From Chara braunii (taxonomy: Eukaryota; Streptophyta; Charophyceae; Charales; Characeae), in contig BFEA01000674.1 of assembly GCA_003427395.1 (NCBI GenBank), positions 146,884 through 179,517 of the forward strand: 32,634 nucleotides of DNA, given 5' to 3'. This document shows positions 7,861 through 18,048 of this stretch, piece after piece. The position numbers were made by a program, and so were the translations under genes. Within the stretch, counting starts at the first letter, position 1; every line of letters starts with the position of its first letter. The notes below the pieces were generated by a model that did not search any database, was not told the origin of the DNA, and saw nothing but the letters and a program-made list of their open reading frames with translations.

Positions 7861-9606
7861 AACCAGGGGATCCAGAGTATGAGGAAGCGAAGAGAAAGGA
7901 GGAGGAGAAAGGGTGGGGGGAAAGAGGAAAAAGAAAAAGAAAAGAAAAGACTGGAGGAGGAGAGGAAACAATTGCAGGAGAAATTCAGGAAGGTGGAGGA
8001 AGTTGATGATGAGGAAGAAGATGAAGGGACAGAGGACCCAAGGGGAGGCCAAGAGAAAGAAAGGGATGAGACCAGCAAGGCCAGGGCAAAAGAGAAGAAA
8101 ATGGCCACTGAAGATCTAGAGGCCTTCCGAGCGGCCATTGGCCTAAGTAAGAGGGCACCACTTACTGTATCAGAAGTCGATGGGCAGGCGGTGTAGGCCG
8201 CTATAGCTGCTGCTGCTGCCGAGAAGAAGAAACTTGAGGAGGAGGCTGCGCAGGCTGAAAAGAAGAGGCAAGAGATGGAGTGGAAAAGGGCTGAGGCCGA
8301 AAGAAAGGAAAATATGCAACAAGGAGCAGCACTGATAGAAGAACTAAAGGGAAGATGGCTGAAGAGAAAGATCGGAAATTCACCTTTCTTTCAAAAATTG
8401 CCCTCCACTCCTCTAACGAAAGTGCTGCTCAGAGACTAATGCTGGAAAAGGTCCTCACCCGACAGGAAGAGATGGCCAACAAATGGAACGATCTAATAGG
8501 CCACACCTACGACCTCGTGCACAAGACCTGTCAGGACTATACCACCTAGAGCACTTACGCACGAAGCTTGGGAAGATGATTGCCATGAAGGATGGAGGTG
8601 ATGATGGTGGCGGTGATGGAGATGAGAAGGGAAGGACACCCGGAAAGGGGAAGGCAAAGGAAGAAGATGGTGAAGAGGTCAAGGACAAAATCAAAATGAA
8701 GATGCTCTGGACCTATGATGAAATGTAGATTCTCCGGACCGACAAATGGGACAAAGAGAACTTCATGCAGTGGGACGCGTCCATGAGGAGCTACGTATAT
8801 GGCTAGAAGGGGGCACCGTCAGGGCAAGCAGCTAGTTATTCAGACTCGCGTATAGGGAATGCTGGGTGTGGGAGAGACATAGTTCAGTATTCTGCCATCG
8901 CCCCCCTCGGAGTATATTTAGATGCATTATATAAAACGTTTTGAAGAGAAGACTCGGGGGAGGTGCACTGCAAGAAAAAATCTTGAACGTGCATCGGGGA
9001 AACTTGTCCACTCGTTGATGTCCTATAAGGACGAACTGCTGCAGTTGCCTAACCATGGGGTGAAGCCTAGGCCAATAGTTGAGCACTTTGCAATGGCGCT
9101 GCCTGAACCAATAAAGTCCCAATTATACGCGAAGATCACGGAAGAAGGTGCTAACTATGCCGACTTTAGCAAGACTGCATTAGATCAGTGGGGATTCTTA
9201 GCGTAGACTAACTTCCAGTACTTCAGAGACATGACGATCGTGGCAGCCCCAGGGGGAGGGCGAGAAGGCCGAGGAAGAGGAGACCGTGGAAGTAGAGGAG
9301 GCGGGGGGCAGACTGCTCAAGGGTTTGGAGGTCAAAGGGGCTTCCAAGCGGGAGGTAGGGGCTATGGTACCCCGCAAGGTGGTTAGGGACCCCCCGCTTC
9401 ACAAGGAGGAGGAGGGGATAACTATCCCCTCACCAAAATGGTTTTGGGTTTAGGGGACTGCGGAGGTACTCACCTAACCCGGGGTGTGAGGAAGGAGAGC
9501 CTTGGAAGGCCCTTAAGATGCTGGAGGCCCTATGGAGGAAGAGAATGAACAAGGGCCTCTACATCAAATGTGGTGATTCAAACCACATATCCCCTTTTGC
9601 CCAAAG
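7861..9606 (+). pseudogene. gag: gag of element B, heavily degraded
   Basis: The first half encodes Glu/Lys/Arg-rich coiled coil, seen at 7879-8196, then in frame past a TAG at 8194-8196 to about 8350. It continues in other frames at 8355-8549 and 8550-8728, so several stops and frameshifts are present. A capsid C-terminal fragment follows at 8922-9206, with HYIKRFEEKTRG and MALPEPIKSQLYAKITEEG. Next is a Gly/Arg-rich RGG-like stretch (9240-9390). A broken zinc knuckle ends it (about 9535-9605), where CGDSNHISPF keeps Cys-Gly and His but lacks the first and last Cys. The capsid middle is missing around 8800-8920. Family assignment rests on order and the capsid and knuckle remnants. Confidence 0.65.
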
Positions 9607-9839
9607 ATTAGGCCGCCACCAAAAGGGAATGGCCAATAGGAGTGGCAACAGTTCCTATTGGGGCCTGAGACTTTGATAGACAGGTAGAGGCACGTGCTGA
9701 AATAGACACCACCTGTCTGAAGGCCCCAGAGGTAGAGGCTGATGTAGGCCCCCACTTAGTAAACTGTCCATGGACCGCTTGTGTCAGGGGCTCTCTAGGT
9801 GGGTCCCTCGCAGGCATCGGTGACAAACTGATCATTCGC

Positions 9840-10290
9840 CACCAAGCCTGGGCCGAAATGAAGAAGAAGTCAAAACGACAGATAATATTAGCAGGCATGG
9901 AGGTTAGGAGGACCAAAATAGGTATGTTAGTGGACTGTTCAACACGTAGTTATATTAGTAGGAAAAGACTAAAGAAACCGCATCTAGTGATGAATGTGCA
10001 GAAGTTGGAAGAGCCTGTGGTAAGCAAACTGACAGACAACAGGGAGATGAAGGTCAATGATTTTCATCTCAATGATTATGTTGAGGGGGTGAAGGCATAC
10101 TTCGGGTTGTAGGGGTAGGATAAAAAGAGTGAGAAGGTATTGCATTATTTGACCTTTCCAATGGAGTATAGGCTACCCGTTGACATGTTGTTAGGGACAG
10201 ATTGGGAAGAGGCCGTGAAGGTCGATGTGAAGATGGGTGAGCACAAGTGCAAGATGCCCAGTCCTCGAGGTGGGAAAAAGAAAGGCTGAC
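9840..10290 (+). pseudogene. Aspartic protease of element B, degraded
   Basis: The retropepsin cleaves the Gag-Pol polyprotein. The active-site region reads GMLVDCSTRSYIS, which resembles the VDCGATRSYIS-type plant element site but has lost residues after the catalytic Asp. The C-terminal landmark DMLLGTDW (hydrophobic-LG-x-x-W) follows near 10180-10215, after stops at about 10110. Its position between the zinc knuckle and RT is canonical. It is certainly inactive. Confidence 0.6.
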
Positions 10291-10674
10291 TGCTCCATGA
10301 GTTTGGAGTCCAGTCTGCCCTTTCTTTGTGTCGCATGAGTGCCCTCGCGTTCGCTAGGCACGTGGTCAAACAAAACATTGTTGACCAAGTTTTCGTCGCG
10401 TACGATAGACCAGTTAACGAGGAGAGTAAGGAGGAAGAGGTAGTACCGCCCGAAGTCCAGAGAGAGAGATCGAGCACCCGATCGAGATCGCACCCTGTAG
10501 CAAGATCCCAAAGGGCCCTATTTACACGATGTCACGCAAAGAGTTAGAGGAATTGCGAAAGCAATTGGATGAGTTGATTGAGAAGGGGTGGATAAAGCCA
10601 AGTTTCTCACCCTATGGGGCGCCCATCCTATTTGTGCATAAGAAGGAAGGTGAATTGCTATGTGTATCAAGTAT

Positions 10675-10689
10675 AGAGGTCAGAATGCT
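10675..10689 (+). repeat. Target site duplication, left copy
   Basis: AGAGGTCAGAATGCT is repeated exactly at 13690-13704 and flanks the 3.0-kb insertion. Removing one copy and the insert leaves the RT reading frame continuous, which proves that this is the original target. Confidence 0.92.
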
Positions 10690-13689
10690 TTTTTTTTTTT
10701 TTTTTTTTTTGAACAAGGCTCCAATCTATTCGTGGGGAGCAGCACATGCTGGGAACCGGGCCCAGCGTCCCATATGGAAATTTACATCGAATTTTGAAAG
10801 TTCAAGAAACCGGGGCCATTACCCGGCTTTGACTGAGAGAACTTTGAGAATTTTGAGCTACTTAGAAAATTACTACGACAAAATACAGAAAAAAGGTCTG
10901 CCCACAACAAAACATGCCAACACAGAGGTCCCACAAATGCTCAAAACGCTGTGAATCCCTAGCAACCCTAGTAAAGCTCTCCAGCACTTTCTTACTCCCT
11001 ACCGAACTCTTCCAGGCCTCTCACCCCTACTTTGCTGGGTTACAGGGCAACACAAGTCGCCCGAGCTCCGGCCAGCGTCGTCCCAGCAGCAACCCTTGGT
11101 TGTCCCTTGGAATGCCCACCCCAAAGTATCCCCAGATCTCTCTACCAGGCCTCACACTCCTTCATCAGCAGGTTACAGGGCAACACCCCAGCACCGGCCA
11201 GCGCCATTCTGGCATCGAACAGCCTCATATCACTGAGTATATCAGCAATAGAGTCGTATAAGATGAGTTGCTAGAAGTCCCCAGAGTCTTAAATCATTCT
11301 AAGACCCCCATTGGCAACCAAAACCAACAAACCATGGATGACGGAAAAACTCAAAAACATTCATGGCAACTACTCCGAACTCTACGAAGTCACTAGAATA
11401 TGTATGTCAAAAAGCCTCCAAACCACGAATCAGATAGGTGAAACCTATTCAATCCACCTACGACCACCTCCAGCATGGCTGTTTTCAGCACGAACCGAAG
11501 CTCTTCTAGGCCTCATGCTCCCATCAGGTTAGGTTACAGAGTTGCACCACCTTACCAGGCCTCACACCCCCACTAAGCTAGGTCACGGAGTTGCGCCACC
11601 TGGCTCCGGCCAGCGTTGCTCCAGCATCGGTCTTCGAGGGCCACCAAATTTTCGACCACCCTTCGCAGGATCACTGATGAATTGCCAGATAGCCCTATTC
11701 CTACAACCTCCTCGAGAGGCAAACCAAATAGAGAGAAATGGAAAGAAATACTAAACTAGATGTTAGAATTCTTCGAGAGAGATCGCCCCTCCCTCCCCCT
11801 AACCCTTCCCCCTCAGTCCTACACTACCTCCGCCGAGGTAAGTCACCCACTCTCCCTCGGCCCCGATAAAGGACCAATCCTCTACCCTTCTTCCCCCACG
11901 AGCACGCAGTTCCCACCTAAAGCATGCCCCCCCGCCCCTTGCCCATTTCTGCCTCCGCTGGGACTGATGTTGACCCACACACCAGCCCCTGCCCCAGAAT
12001 AGGGCAACCCCCTACTCCGCCCCTACCCTCTTTAAGACATTCACCCCCCACCTTGTGATGCCCCTGCAAGGTAGAGCTCCCCCCACCCCCTTCTTACCTT
12101 TCAGCCCTCCGGGAACGATCCGATCCAGCCAACTACAGTTATTGATGACACACTTACCAAAATGTCGATCACAATTTGCAAAAGCAAGGCCTCTTCAAAA
12201 ATATGCAGCTCCCACCATGTGCACGTATGACCAATTTAAGAGAAGCAAAGAACTAATTATTGGAGAGGGTCTTCAAAATTTATAGCTATAATAATAGGAT
12301 TCCGAAGTTTTCGGATTCCAAGATTAGAAGGTCATGATAGAACTTTACTTGGGACTTCAGAAATTATAGTCGAAATTCCAGTTTACGTAATTATAGAACA
12401 TATCCCTACGGATTGTGCTGACGATTCAGGATGGATAATATATGTGTATGTATGTGTGTACATGTAGATGAGAATACTTCACTTGGGACTTTCAGAAATT
12501 TTAGTCGAATTTCAAGGATATGTATGTATGTGTGTACATATAGATGAGAATTTGGCTGATCAGGAAATAGAGGATAAGATTGTGAGCTTATTTTTCCAAA
12601 TTTGAGAAGTTGAACTTATAATTGTGTAAGAACAAGAATATATATTGGTACTATATGATTTCCATATTTCAAGAAACCTAGAATTAGGAATTACGAATTA
12701 GAAAATAGAAAAAGGAGCTCGAATTTGTATTATCATCTTCGCCACTCCTTCGAGAGTCTTTGCAGAATCAACAGATCACCATCATGATCACGATAGATTT
12801 CGTTGAAACGACCAGCGAGAGTGCCGCAGATGACAGAGATGTATACAAAAAACCGAACTCAACGCACTCGATATCGCCTCCAATCCTCCTCTCGCTCCCC
12901 GTAAGAACGAGCTTCTCCTTTCCGCCCGCGTCATACCAACCACCTACCACAACACTACGTAGACCAAGGAGCAAAGACCATAAGAAGGCCAAACTTCTCA
13001 AAGAGACCCACCTCCTCTCAAAGGCAAGTTTCCCTTCACCCAACGTGCTAACCTGTAACACCGCTGGATGAAGCACAAAGCTGGAGATGGCACCAGAGTG
13101 CTTTCAAAAGGCAGGAAACCCCGAGTCACGCTCCATCCTCCTGCCCTCCCGCTGTCCGATCTCGACTTCATCACCACAATGATTCTTACTTGTAGTCCAG
13201 AGGAGGAAACCGAGAACCACGATCCGTAACCGCGAACGAAATAACGGAAGGAAGAGGAGAATAGCCCAAGGTCAGAGAAGGAGAAGAACAAGGACAAACC
13301 ACTCCATGGCAACTCACCCAACTACTGCTTCGAAACAACATATAAACTTGCCCTGTCTGCAGCCGTGGCCTCCCAGCCCTGCCTCTTCCTTTGACGATCT
13401 CTCCCAACCAAGACCACTGTAGGTCGCCCTATCCCAACCATCCGTCCCCACCTCACCCTCTCCTCCCTCCTCCACAGTCGTCCCACCCCATCGCCGATAT
13501 CTTCCAATACTCTCCCTGAAGGCGCCGCCATGCTGAGACTGCCCGCGCCATGCCCAACCACCACTTCACGTTCACGTGTTTCCAACCCGTAAGGCGCCAC
13601 AGGACTGCCCGTGTGAGAGTGCCAACCCGACGGGGTGCAGCGCTCCCGGTAGCGCTGCACCCGTCCCCAACACGTTGTGATGTACTTCC
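10690..13689 (-). mobile_element. 3.0-kb poly(A)-tailed retroposon inserted in the RT gene
   Basis: The insert is 3,000 bases between perfect 15-bp duplications and starts with about 21 T on the + strand. It is therefore a reverse-oriented sequence with a poly(A) tail, the signature of LINE-type target-primed reverse transcription. I found no endonuclease or RT motif on either strand. The open frames inside (for example 12768-13076, 12998-13321 and 13322-13660 on the - strand) resemble nothing I know. It could be a non-autonomous LINE derivative, a long processed transcript or a decayed LINE. The part at 12290-12720 is AT-rich, the rest C-rich on the + strand. Confidence 0.8.
13633..13662. 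other. 12-bp perfect stem-loop near the retroposon's 5' end
   Basis: GGGTGCAGCGCT and AGCGCTGCACCC flank a six-base loop CCCGGT. The hairpin lies 27 bases inside the end opposite the poly(A) tail, thus near the 5' end of the inserted copy. Confidence 0.6.
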
Positions 13690-13704
13690 AGAGGTCAGAA
13701 TGCT
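13690..13704 (+). repeat. Target site duplication, right copy
   Basis: This is the exact second copy of AGAGGTCAGAATGCT; RT coding resumes in frame across it. Confidence 0.92.
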
Positions 13705-14688
13705 ATAATTGTTAAAAATGCAGAACTGTTGCCCGGGATAGACGACTTATTGGACAAGGTGCGATGGTGTAAATACTTTTCTAAGATAGACTTAAAGTCG
13801 GGGTACCATCAAATTGAGGTACAACTCTAGGATCAGCACAAAATGGCGTTTAAGACTAGATATGACCACTACGAGTTTGTGGTCATGCCGTTTGGACCGA
13901 CCAATGCCCCTGCCACGTTCCAAAGATGCTTGAACGACTTTGTCAGAGACTGGTAAGACAAGTTTTTGAATGTTGTCTGCGTAGACAACATTCTGATTTT
14001 TAGTAAGACTCTAGAAGAGCATCAGGAGAACCTTCGACTAGTTTTAGACAAGCTTCGACAAGCTAAGTTCAAGTTGAACCCCAAGAAGTGTGAGTGGGCC
14101 AAGCATCAAGTTTTGTACCTAGGGAGATGGAGTTAGACCGAAAGACGAGAAGGTTGCAGCAATTACAGATTGGCTGACCCTGCACACCCCGACTGAGTTG
14201 TGGTCGTTCCTAGGTCTAGCCAATTACTATCGAAAGGTCGTTAGAAACTTCACTTCGATCGATACTCCGTTGCGTAGACTTCTATGCAAAGAAGCTGTGT
14301 GGAAGTGGGACAAAGACTTTACATCCGCTTTCAAGAAACTGAAGCAGTTTTTTAATAGAGTATCTGGTCCCAAAAGTAGCTGATCCATCACTTCCGTTCA
14401 TCGTAACCATGACAGAGAGTCAATACCGCATTGGCGCAGTCCTACAACAAAATGATCGCATGGTTATAGGCCCGTCGAGTTCATGTCGCGAAGACTGCCG
14501 TGTGAGAAGGTTGCCAAGTCGGCCTACAAGAGAGAACTTTTTGCATTGAGGAAGGAGTTAGCCCATTGGAGACACTATTTGTTAGGACAACACTTTAAGG
14601 TTTATTCTTACCACAACACACTCCGTTGGCTTAAACCACCAGTACATTTGTAGAATTCAAATGAGCCTCTTTGAAAAGTTAGGGGACT

Positions 14689-15422
14689 CGTGAATGGCTT
14701 GTGGCTCAGTGGTTAGAGCACTCGCTGGAAATGCGCATTGTGGTATTAGGGCACATGTTCAAATATTTGAGCATGTACTCTTGCACATAGGCCGTCGGCG
14801 GGCGTCGACCAACGTACTGCCATTCGCACACACCCCTTGGGCTGACGCATGGCACTATTACAAACACTACTTGCGCACCACCCAAGGGGTTAGTCCATGG
14901 TCGTAGTATGTCGGTAGCAGGCCTTGGGGGTAGGGCTGTTTGAGTGCTCACCCCTTAGCCTTGGGGTGGTCTGACGAGTTTGTGTGGGGGGGGGGGGGGG
15001 GGGGGAGGTGTTGTGTGTGGTGTGTGGTCTGATGATCTCTGGATCATGTCTTGTGTACTCACCATGGGCGGGGTGGAGGAGTTAGGTGGTGTAGGGGTCT
15101 TAGGTCTAGGCTAGGTAGGAATTTGTGAAGACATTGTGGGCTTGTCTGTGTGCACTATCTCGGTCATATGCACTGCTCTGTTGGTGTGTCATAGGTGTGA
15201 TTGGGTACCATGGTAGTTTCCCGACCTCATGGCACACCGGCAAGAGTCCGTACTTACATTGTACGATTCTGGCCGCAGTCCGGCCCCACTCTCTACACCC
15301 CCGTTGAGTAGTGGCGGGGGTTGGGTGTTAGGTATATAAGATTCCCAAGGGCAGGCCTCATGTCTATCTTACGATGCTTGCAGGCTGGGCTTCATCCGGG
15401 CTGGTACCTGTCTGGGTTCCCA
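14689..15422 (+). mobile_element. tRNA-headed SINE-like element, left part
   Basis: A pol III type A box, TGGCTCAGTGGTTAGAGC, lies at 14702-14719, and a weaker B-box-like TGTTCAAATAT at 14756-14766, the spacing of a tRNA gene. The tRNA fold is degenerate and no intact acceptor stem is seen, so it is a SINE head rather than a tRNA gene. It begins right after GTTAGGGGACT (14678-14688), which recurs at 27000-27010 after the A-rich TTCAAAAAC. The element may therefore run 14689-26999 with element C inside it. That would make its own length about 750 bp, long for a SINE. A G-run lies at 14986-15005. Confidence 0.45.
14986..15005. repeat. G homopolymer run
   Basis: About 20 G in a row followed by TG-rich sequence. 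The length may be unreliable in the assembly. Confidence 0.9.
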
Positions 15423-16233
15423 TTCCAACAACTGGTTAAGAGAGTTATCTAATCGCGCAGCCGGAATTTATAGCGTGCATGCATGCGCGAAGAACACGGA
15501 ATTGCAAGGACTTAGGAAGAGAGAAGGAGAGGGAGCGCCTACGTTCTGCATGGCCAGATTGCGGCGTGGGGGACGTAGCCACTCTCCACGCATCGATCCG
15601 ATCATGCAGCCCGCGAGCTAGACAGCCACAACAAAAAGGAAAGGAAAGGCCGGGAAAGACGAAGCTCAAGAAGAGAGATACAGTTACAATGGCGCCTGCC
15701 CAAAAATTACAGTTACACACGAGATTAAGGGCGTCGACTAAACAGAGCTCCGCTGCAGCCGCAAAAAGAAGCGCGCAAGAAAAACAACGCGCGGCAAAAG
15801 AAATCCCGAATTCCTAAATTCCTAAACTTATTGCAAAAGGAACTTTAATAAAATGCAAATTTCGAAAAGAAAGCCTGGAATTCCGAGAGCCATCGAGGGT
15901 TCGACAAGATTCGAAAAAGAAATTCAAAAAGAAGCAAAACTTCCCGCACGACCTCCGCTCCTAAAACCCGACAATAGAACAAGAAGGAAGCGATGTGAAA
16001 CATTATTAATCGCGCCTTTGTCGGCGCGACAGCCATTCAATCGGCCATCTCGAGATTTGCCCGGCCCGGAACCCAACCATCCGAAAAGAAGCGATGCAAA
16101 AAAACGAAGAAGCGAGGACACCAATGCAATTTCCCTTCGATCCCGATCTCCCGTAATTGGCCCATCCTTCCCATCTTAGGACCCCTCATTGCTATTGTGC
16201 AGAAAATCGCGCGGAATAGAAATTGGTTCGTCA
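15423..16233 (-). repeat. 3' LTR of element C
   Basis: The segment matches 26222-26982 along its length. On the - strand it starts TGACGAACCAATTTC. The strict TG...CA end is at 15433, but similarity continues to 15423 (TTCCARCAACTGG in both). It has about 27 and 30 bases absent from the other LTR, near 15480 and 15700. Over the outer 137 bases the copies differ at about eight sites, mostly C/T or G/A changes, which indicates an old insertion. Confidence 0.88.
15467..15472 (-). promoter_or_regulatory. TATA-like box in the 3' LTR of element C
   Basis: TATAAA on the - strand, preceded by a GC and followed by TTCCGG, is conserved in both LTRs about 35-50 bases before the LTR end. A TATA so near the end implies a very short R-U5, so its use as the promoter is uncertain. 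Confidence 0.3.
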
Positions 16234-16484
16234 CATATGTGACGCCCAGGGGGTTCCAATCTTAAGCAAGCTCCTGCTTGCTTGTCATTATGACACGTGT
16301 CGATCTCTCTAATCGATCGACACACGGAGCTTTCTACGTTGCCACCAACCGTGCGAAGGAGTGTGGAAGTCATCCAGTGTGGCAAACGTGGCTCTCTCCT
16401 AAAAATTCCTCAGGAAGGGCTCTCTTCAATCCAAGGAGGGGATTATTCGTGTCATCGCCGTGGCACGCGCCAATCAACCGTGCA
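16234..16484 (-). other. Region between the last extra ORF and the 3' LTR
   Basis: No coding is supported. Next to the LTR end the sequence forms the 12-base palindrome TCACATATGTGA (16231-16242) and a small hairpin, AAGCAAG...CTTGCTT (about 16264-16283). A clear polypurine tract is missing on the - strand upstream of the LTR. Confidence 0.5.
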
Positions 16485-17186
16485 TCAATGACCGCCGGGG
16501 AGGGGAAAGGGAAGACGATACATGGGGGCATGGCGAGGGGGTGGGTCAGCCGGGAGCGGGGATAGGAAATTCTCCATTCCCGCCACTGTCACCGGAAGCT
16601 CCTGATATCGGATGATCCGATGAAAGCGAGGGAATTGGTTACCACTATGAGGAAGGGATGCGAGATAGCCGGGGTAGAGGGTGGTGAAGGTTCGAAAGAG
16701 CACCGCGCGGAAGCGATCGTGGTTCTCGCACGGGGGGATAGTCCCCGTGATCATGCAGTAGACCTCGATGATGTTGTGGCCTCGCCATGTGGCACTGAAA
16801 AGAAGGGCGTGGAGACAGAAGACGGGGGTGGCACACCGGGTAGAGGGCTGGGGATGAACCGTGACAGCAAGACGGGTGGCGTAGAAAAGGCGAAAGATGT
16901 CGATTGGAAAGGGATTGCGGGGGAAAGTGACGAGCGTGGTGATCTGGCGGAGGGTGAGGTAGTCAAGGGAATGGCGGGATAAGGACCGGGGACGAAGCCC
17001 GATGCCCCACATCGGTACGAGTTCGAACTGCCGGACGGGTGGAGGTGGAGGGGGAGGGGGAGGGGGATCGGTTTCGCCGCCGCCTGGCCAGTGCGCTCGA
17101 AGTCTCGGTAGCAGGGTCCCCATCCTCTGGCTTGGGCGGCTCCGGATCGTTGGTCGGATCGTCGAAGATTGGCAGATCCTTTCCAC
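16485..17186 (-). CDS. Extra frame 3 of element C, unknown product
   Basis: An open frame of up to 233 codons; an internal ATG at 17012 may be a better start. After a ten-residue proline run (about residues 41-50) comes a hydrophobic region with LRQITTLVTF, DIFRLFYATRLAVTV and ATPVFCLHALLFSATW. It then has EVYCMITGTIPP and ends Pro-rich. It occupies the place where some Ty3/gypsy elements carry an envelope-like gene, but I see no convincing signal peptide, fusion peptide or transmembrane anchor. It overlaps the end of extra frame 2 in another frame. The overlap includes a CCCCCT-type repeat prone to slippage, so the two may once have been one protein. No known family recognised. Confidence 0.45.
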   Translation of the reverse strand: MERICQSSTIRPTIRSRPSQRMGTLLPRLRAHWPGGGETDPPPPPPPPPPVRQFELVPMWGIGLRPRSLSRHSLDYLTLRQITTLVTFPRNPFPIDIFRLFYATRLAVTVHPQPSTRCATPVFCLHALLFSATWRGHNIIEVYCMITGTIPPCENHDRFRAVLFRTFTTLYPGYLASLPHSGNQFPRFHRIIRYQELPVTVAGMENFLSPLPADPPPRHAPMYRLPFPLPGGH

Positions 17187-18048
17187 TTGCGTACTCTCGC
17201 GGCTGCTTACCGGTCGCGATCTCTTCTCTGCGTCGCGCGGTCGCCTCTGGATCTTCCTCCTGGACCTCTGTGCGGTTCGTCTCCTCGCCCAAATTTTCCC
17301 GCTCAGACTCCTCTTGCTCCTCGTCCTCTTCTTCTTCTTCTTCGCTCTGCTCTCCCTCTCTATGCTCGTTGTAACTCCCTTCTTCTGGGGTTTCTTCTTC
17401 TTCTTCCTCGTCGTCCTCTTCTTCCTCCTCTTCTTCGTCGTTCTCTTCTTCTTCCTCCTCCAACGCTAGTGCTTCATCTTAGGAGGTCGTGTGAGGCTGG
17501 AAGAAGGAGATGTCAATTATCCTTCGTGGGTTCAGGTACTCGGCTTGCGATGGCGGGTTGCTGTCTCCTCCCTGTCCTTCAAGGCAAGCCGACCACTGCA
17601 GATAGGGCGTCAACGTTCGCGAAAGGACGTACGGGACCGGGCTTTCGTCACACTGCAAGATGATGTCGAGGGAAAGATCATCGACCAGCTGCGCGAGGGG
17701 GACTATGAGTTCCCGCACGATCAGCTGGCGATGGTCGGGCCGCACCGATCCGGACAGAAATCCGAGAAGGTCCCCCTCCACCTCCGTCCTCCAGGCTTGG
17801 ACGATCAGCAGCTCCGCGTATTCGGTCCAGGCGCGGTGCTCGATGTCCCGCGTCCACGTCAACTGCACTCCGATCAGACACACCGAGAGATCGATGAAGT
17901 GCTCGCACCACTGTTCCCACTGTCTTCGGTCGAGGAGGGGGACAGCGAGTGGTTCCAGATGAAAGGAGAGGCGGGGACAAAGGCTAGATTGCCAGAAGGT
18001 AGGGAAAAGAGAGGGGAGAGCAAAAGTAGATAGCTGGGATCGGTTCAT
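16963..18048 (-). pseudogene. Extra frame 2 of element C, unknown acidic protein with one stop
   Basis: The ATG at 18048-18046 overlaps the stop of extra frame 1 as ATGA. The frame runs 189 codons to TAA at 17481-17479 and continues in frame, giving DEALALEEEEEN and a strongly acidic stretch, to TGA at 16963. Without that stop the product would be about 361 residues. The first 190 are a plausible globular part with QWEQWCEHFIDLSVCLIG and VRELIVPLAQLVDDLSLDII. About 80 Glu/Asp-rich residues follow, then a basic Ser-Pro segment, ARRRRNRSPSPSPSTSTR. Domain family unknown. The acidic-then-basic tail could bind proteins and nucleic acid, but that is only inference. Confidence 0.55.

Larger units (their letters stand above)
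10472..14650 (+). pseudogene. pol: RT and first part of RNase H of element B, split by an insertion
   Basis: RT copies the RNA genome and RNase H removes it. The RT N-terminus is at 10472-10689 with ELEELRKQLDELIEKGWIKPS and SPYGAPILFVHKKEGELL. It is interrupted by the 3.0-kb insertion and resumes at 13690 in the same frame. Fingers and palm then follow, with FSKIDLKSGYHQIEV and [18 protein letters not shown]. Stops lie at 13828 and 13954. The catalytic Y-x-D-D is CVDN at 13978-13989, so Tyr and the second Asp are lost. A frameshift near 14122 precedes SFLGLANYYRKVVRNF (14198-14383). In RNase H the TTDAS-type motif is changed to TMTES (about 14405), and GQHFKVYSYHNTLRWL shows Asp to Tyr. Coding ends at about 14650. 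Confidence 0.85.

Noticed and set aside
14694-14772. A functional tRNA gene
   Set aside because: The A box is good, but the B box is weak and no acceptor or T stem forms; SINE head is the better reading.
15479-16179. Open frames inside the LTRs of element C
   Set aside because: They lie in LTR sequence, are not conserved between the two LTRs because of indels, and resemble no protein.
16485-17186. A classical retroviral envelope protein in element C
   Set aside because: Position fits, but I see no signal peptide, furin-type site, fusion peptide or C-terminal membrane anchor.
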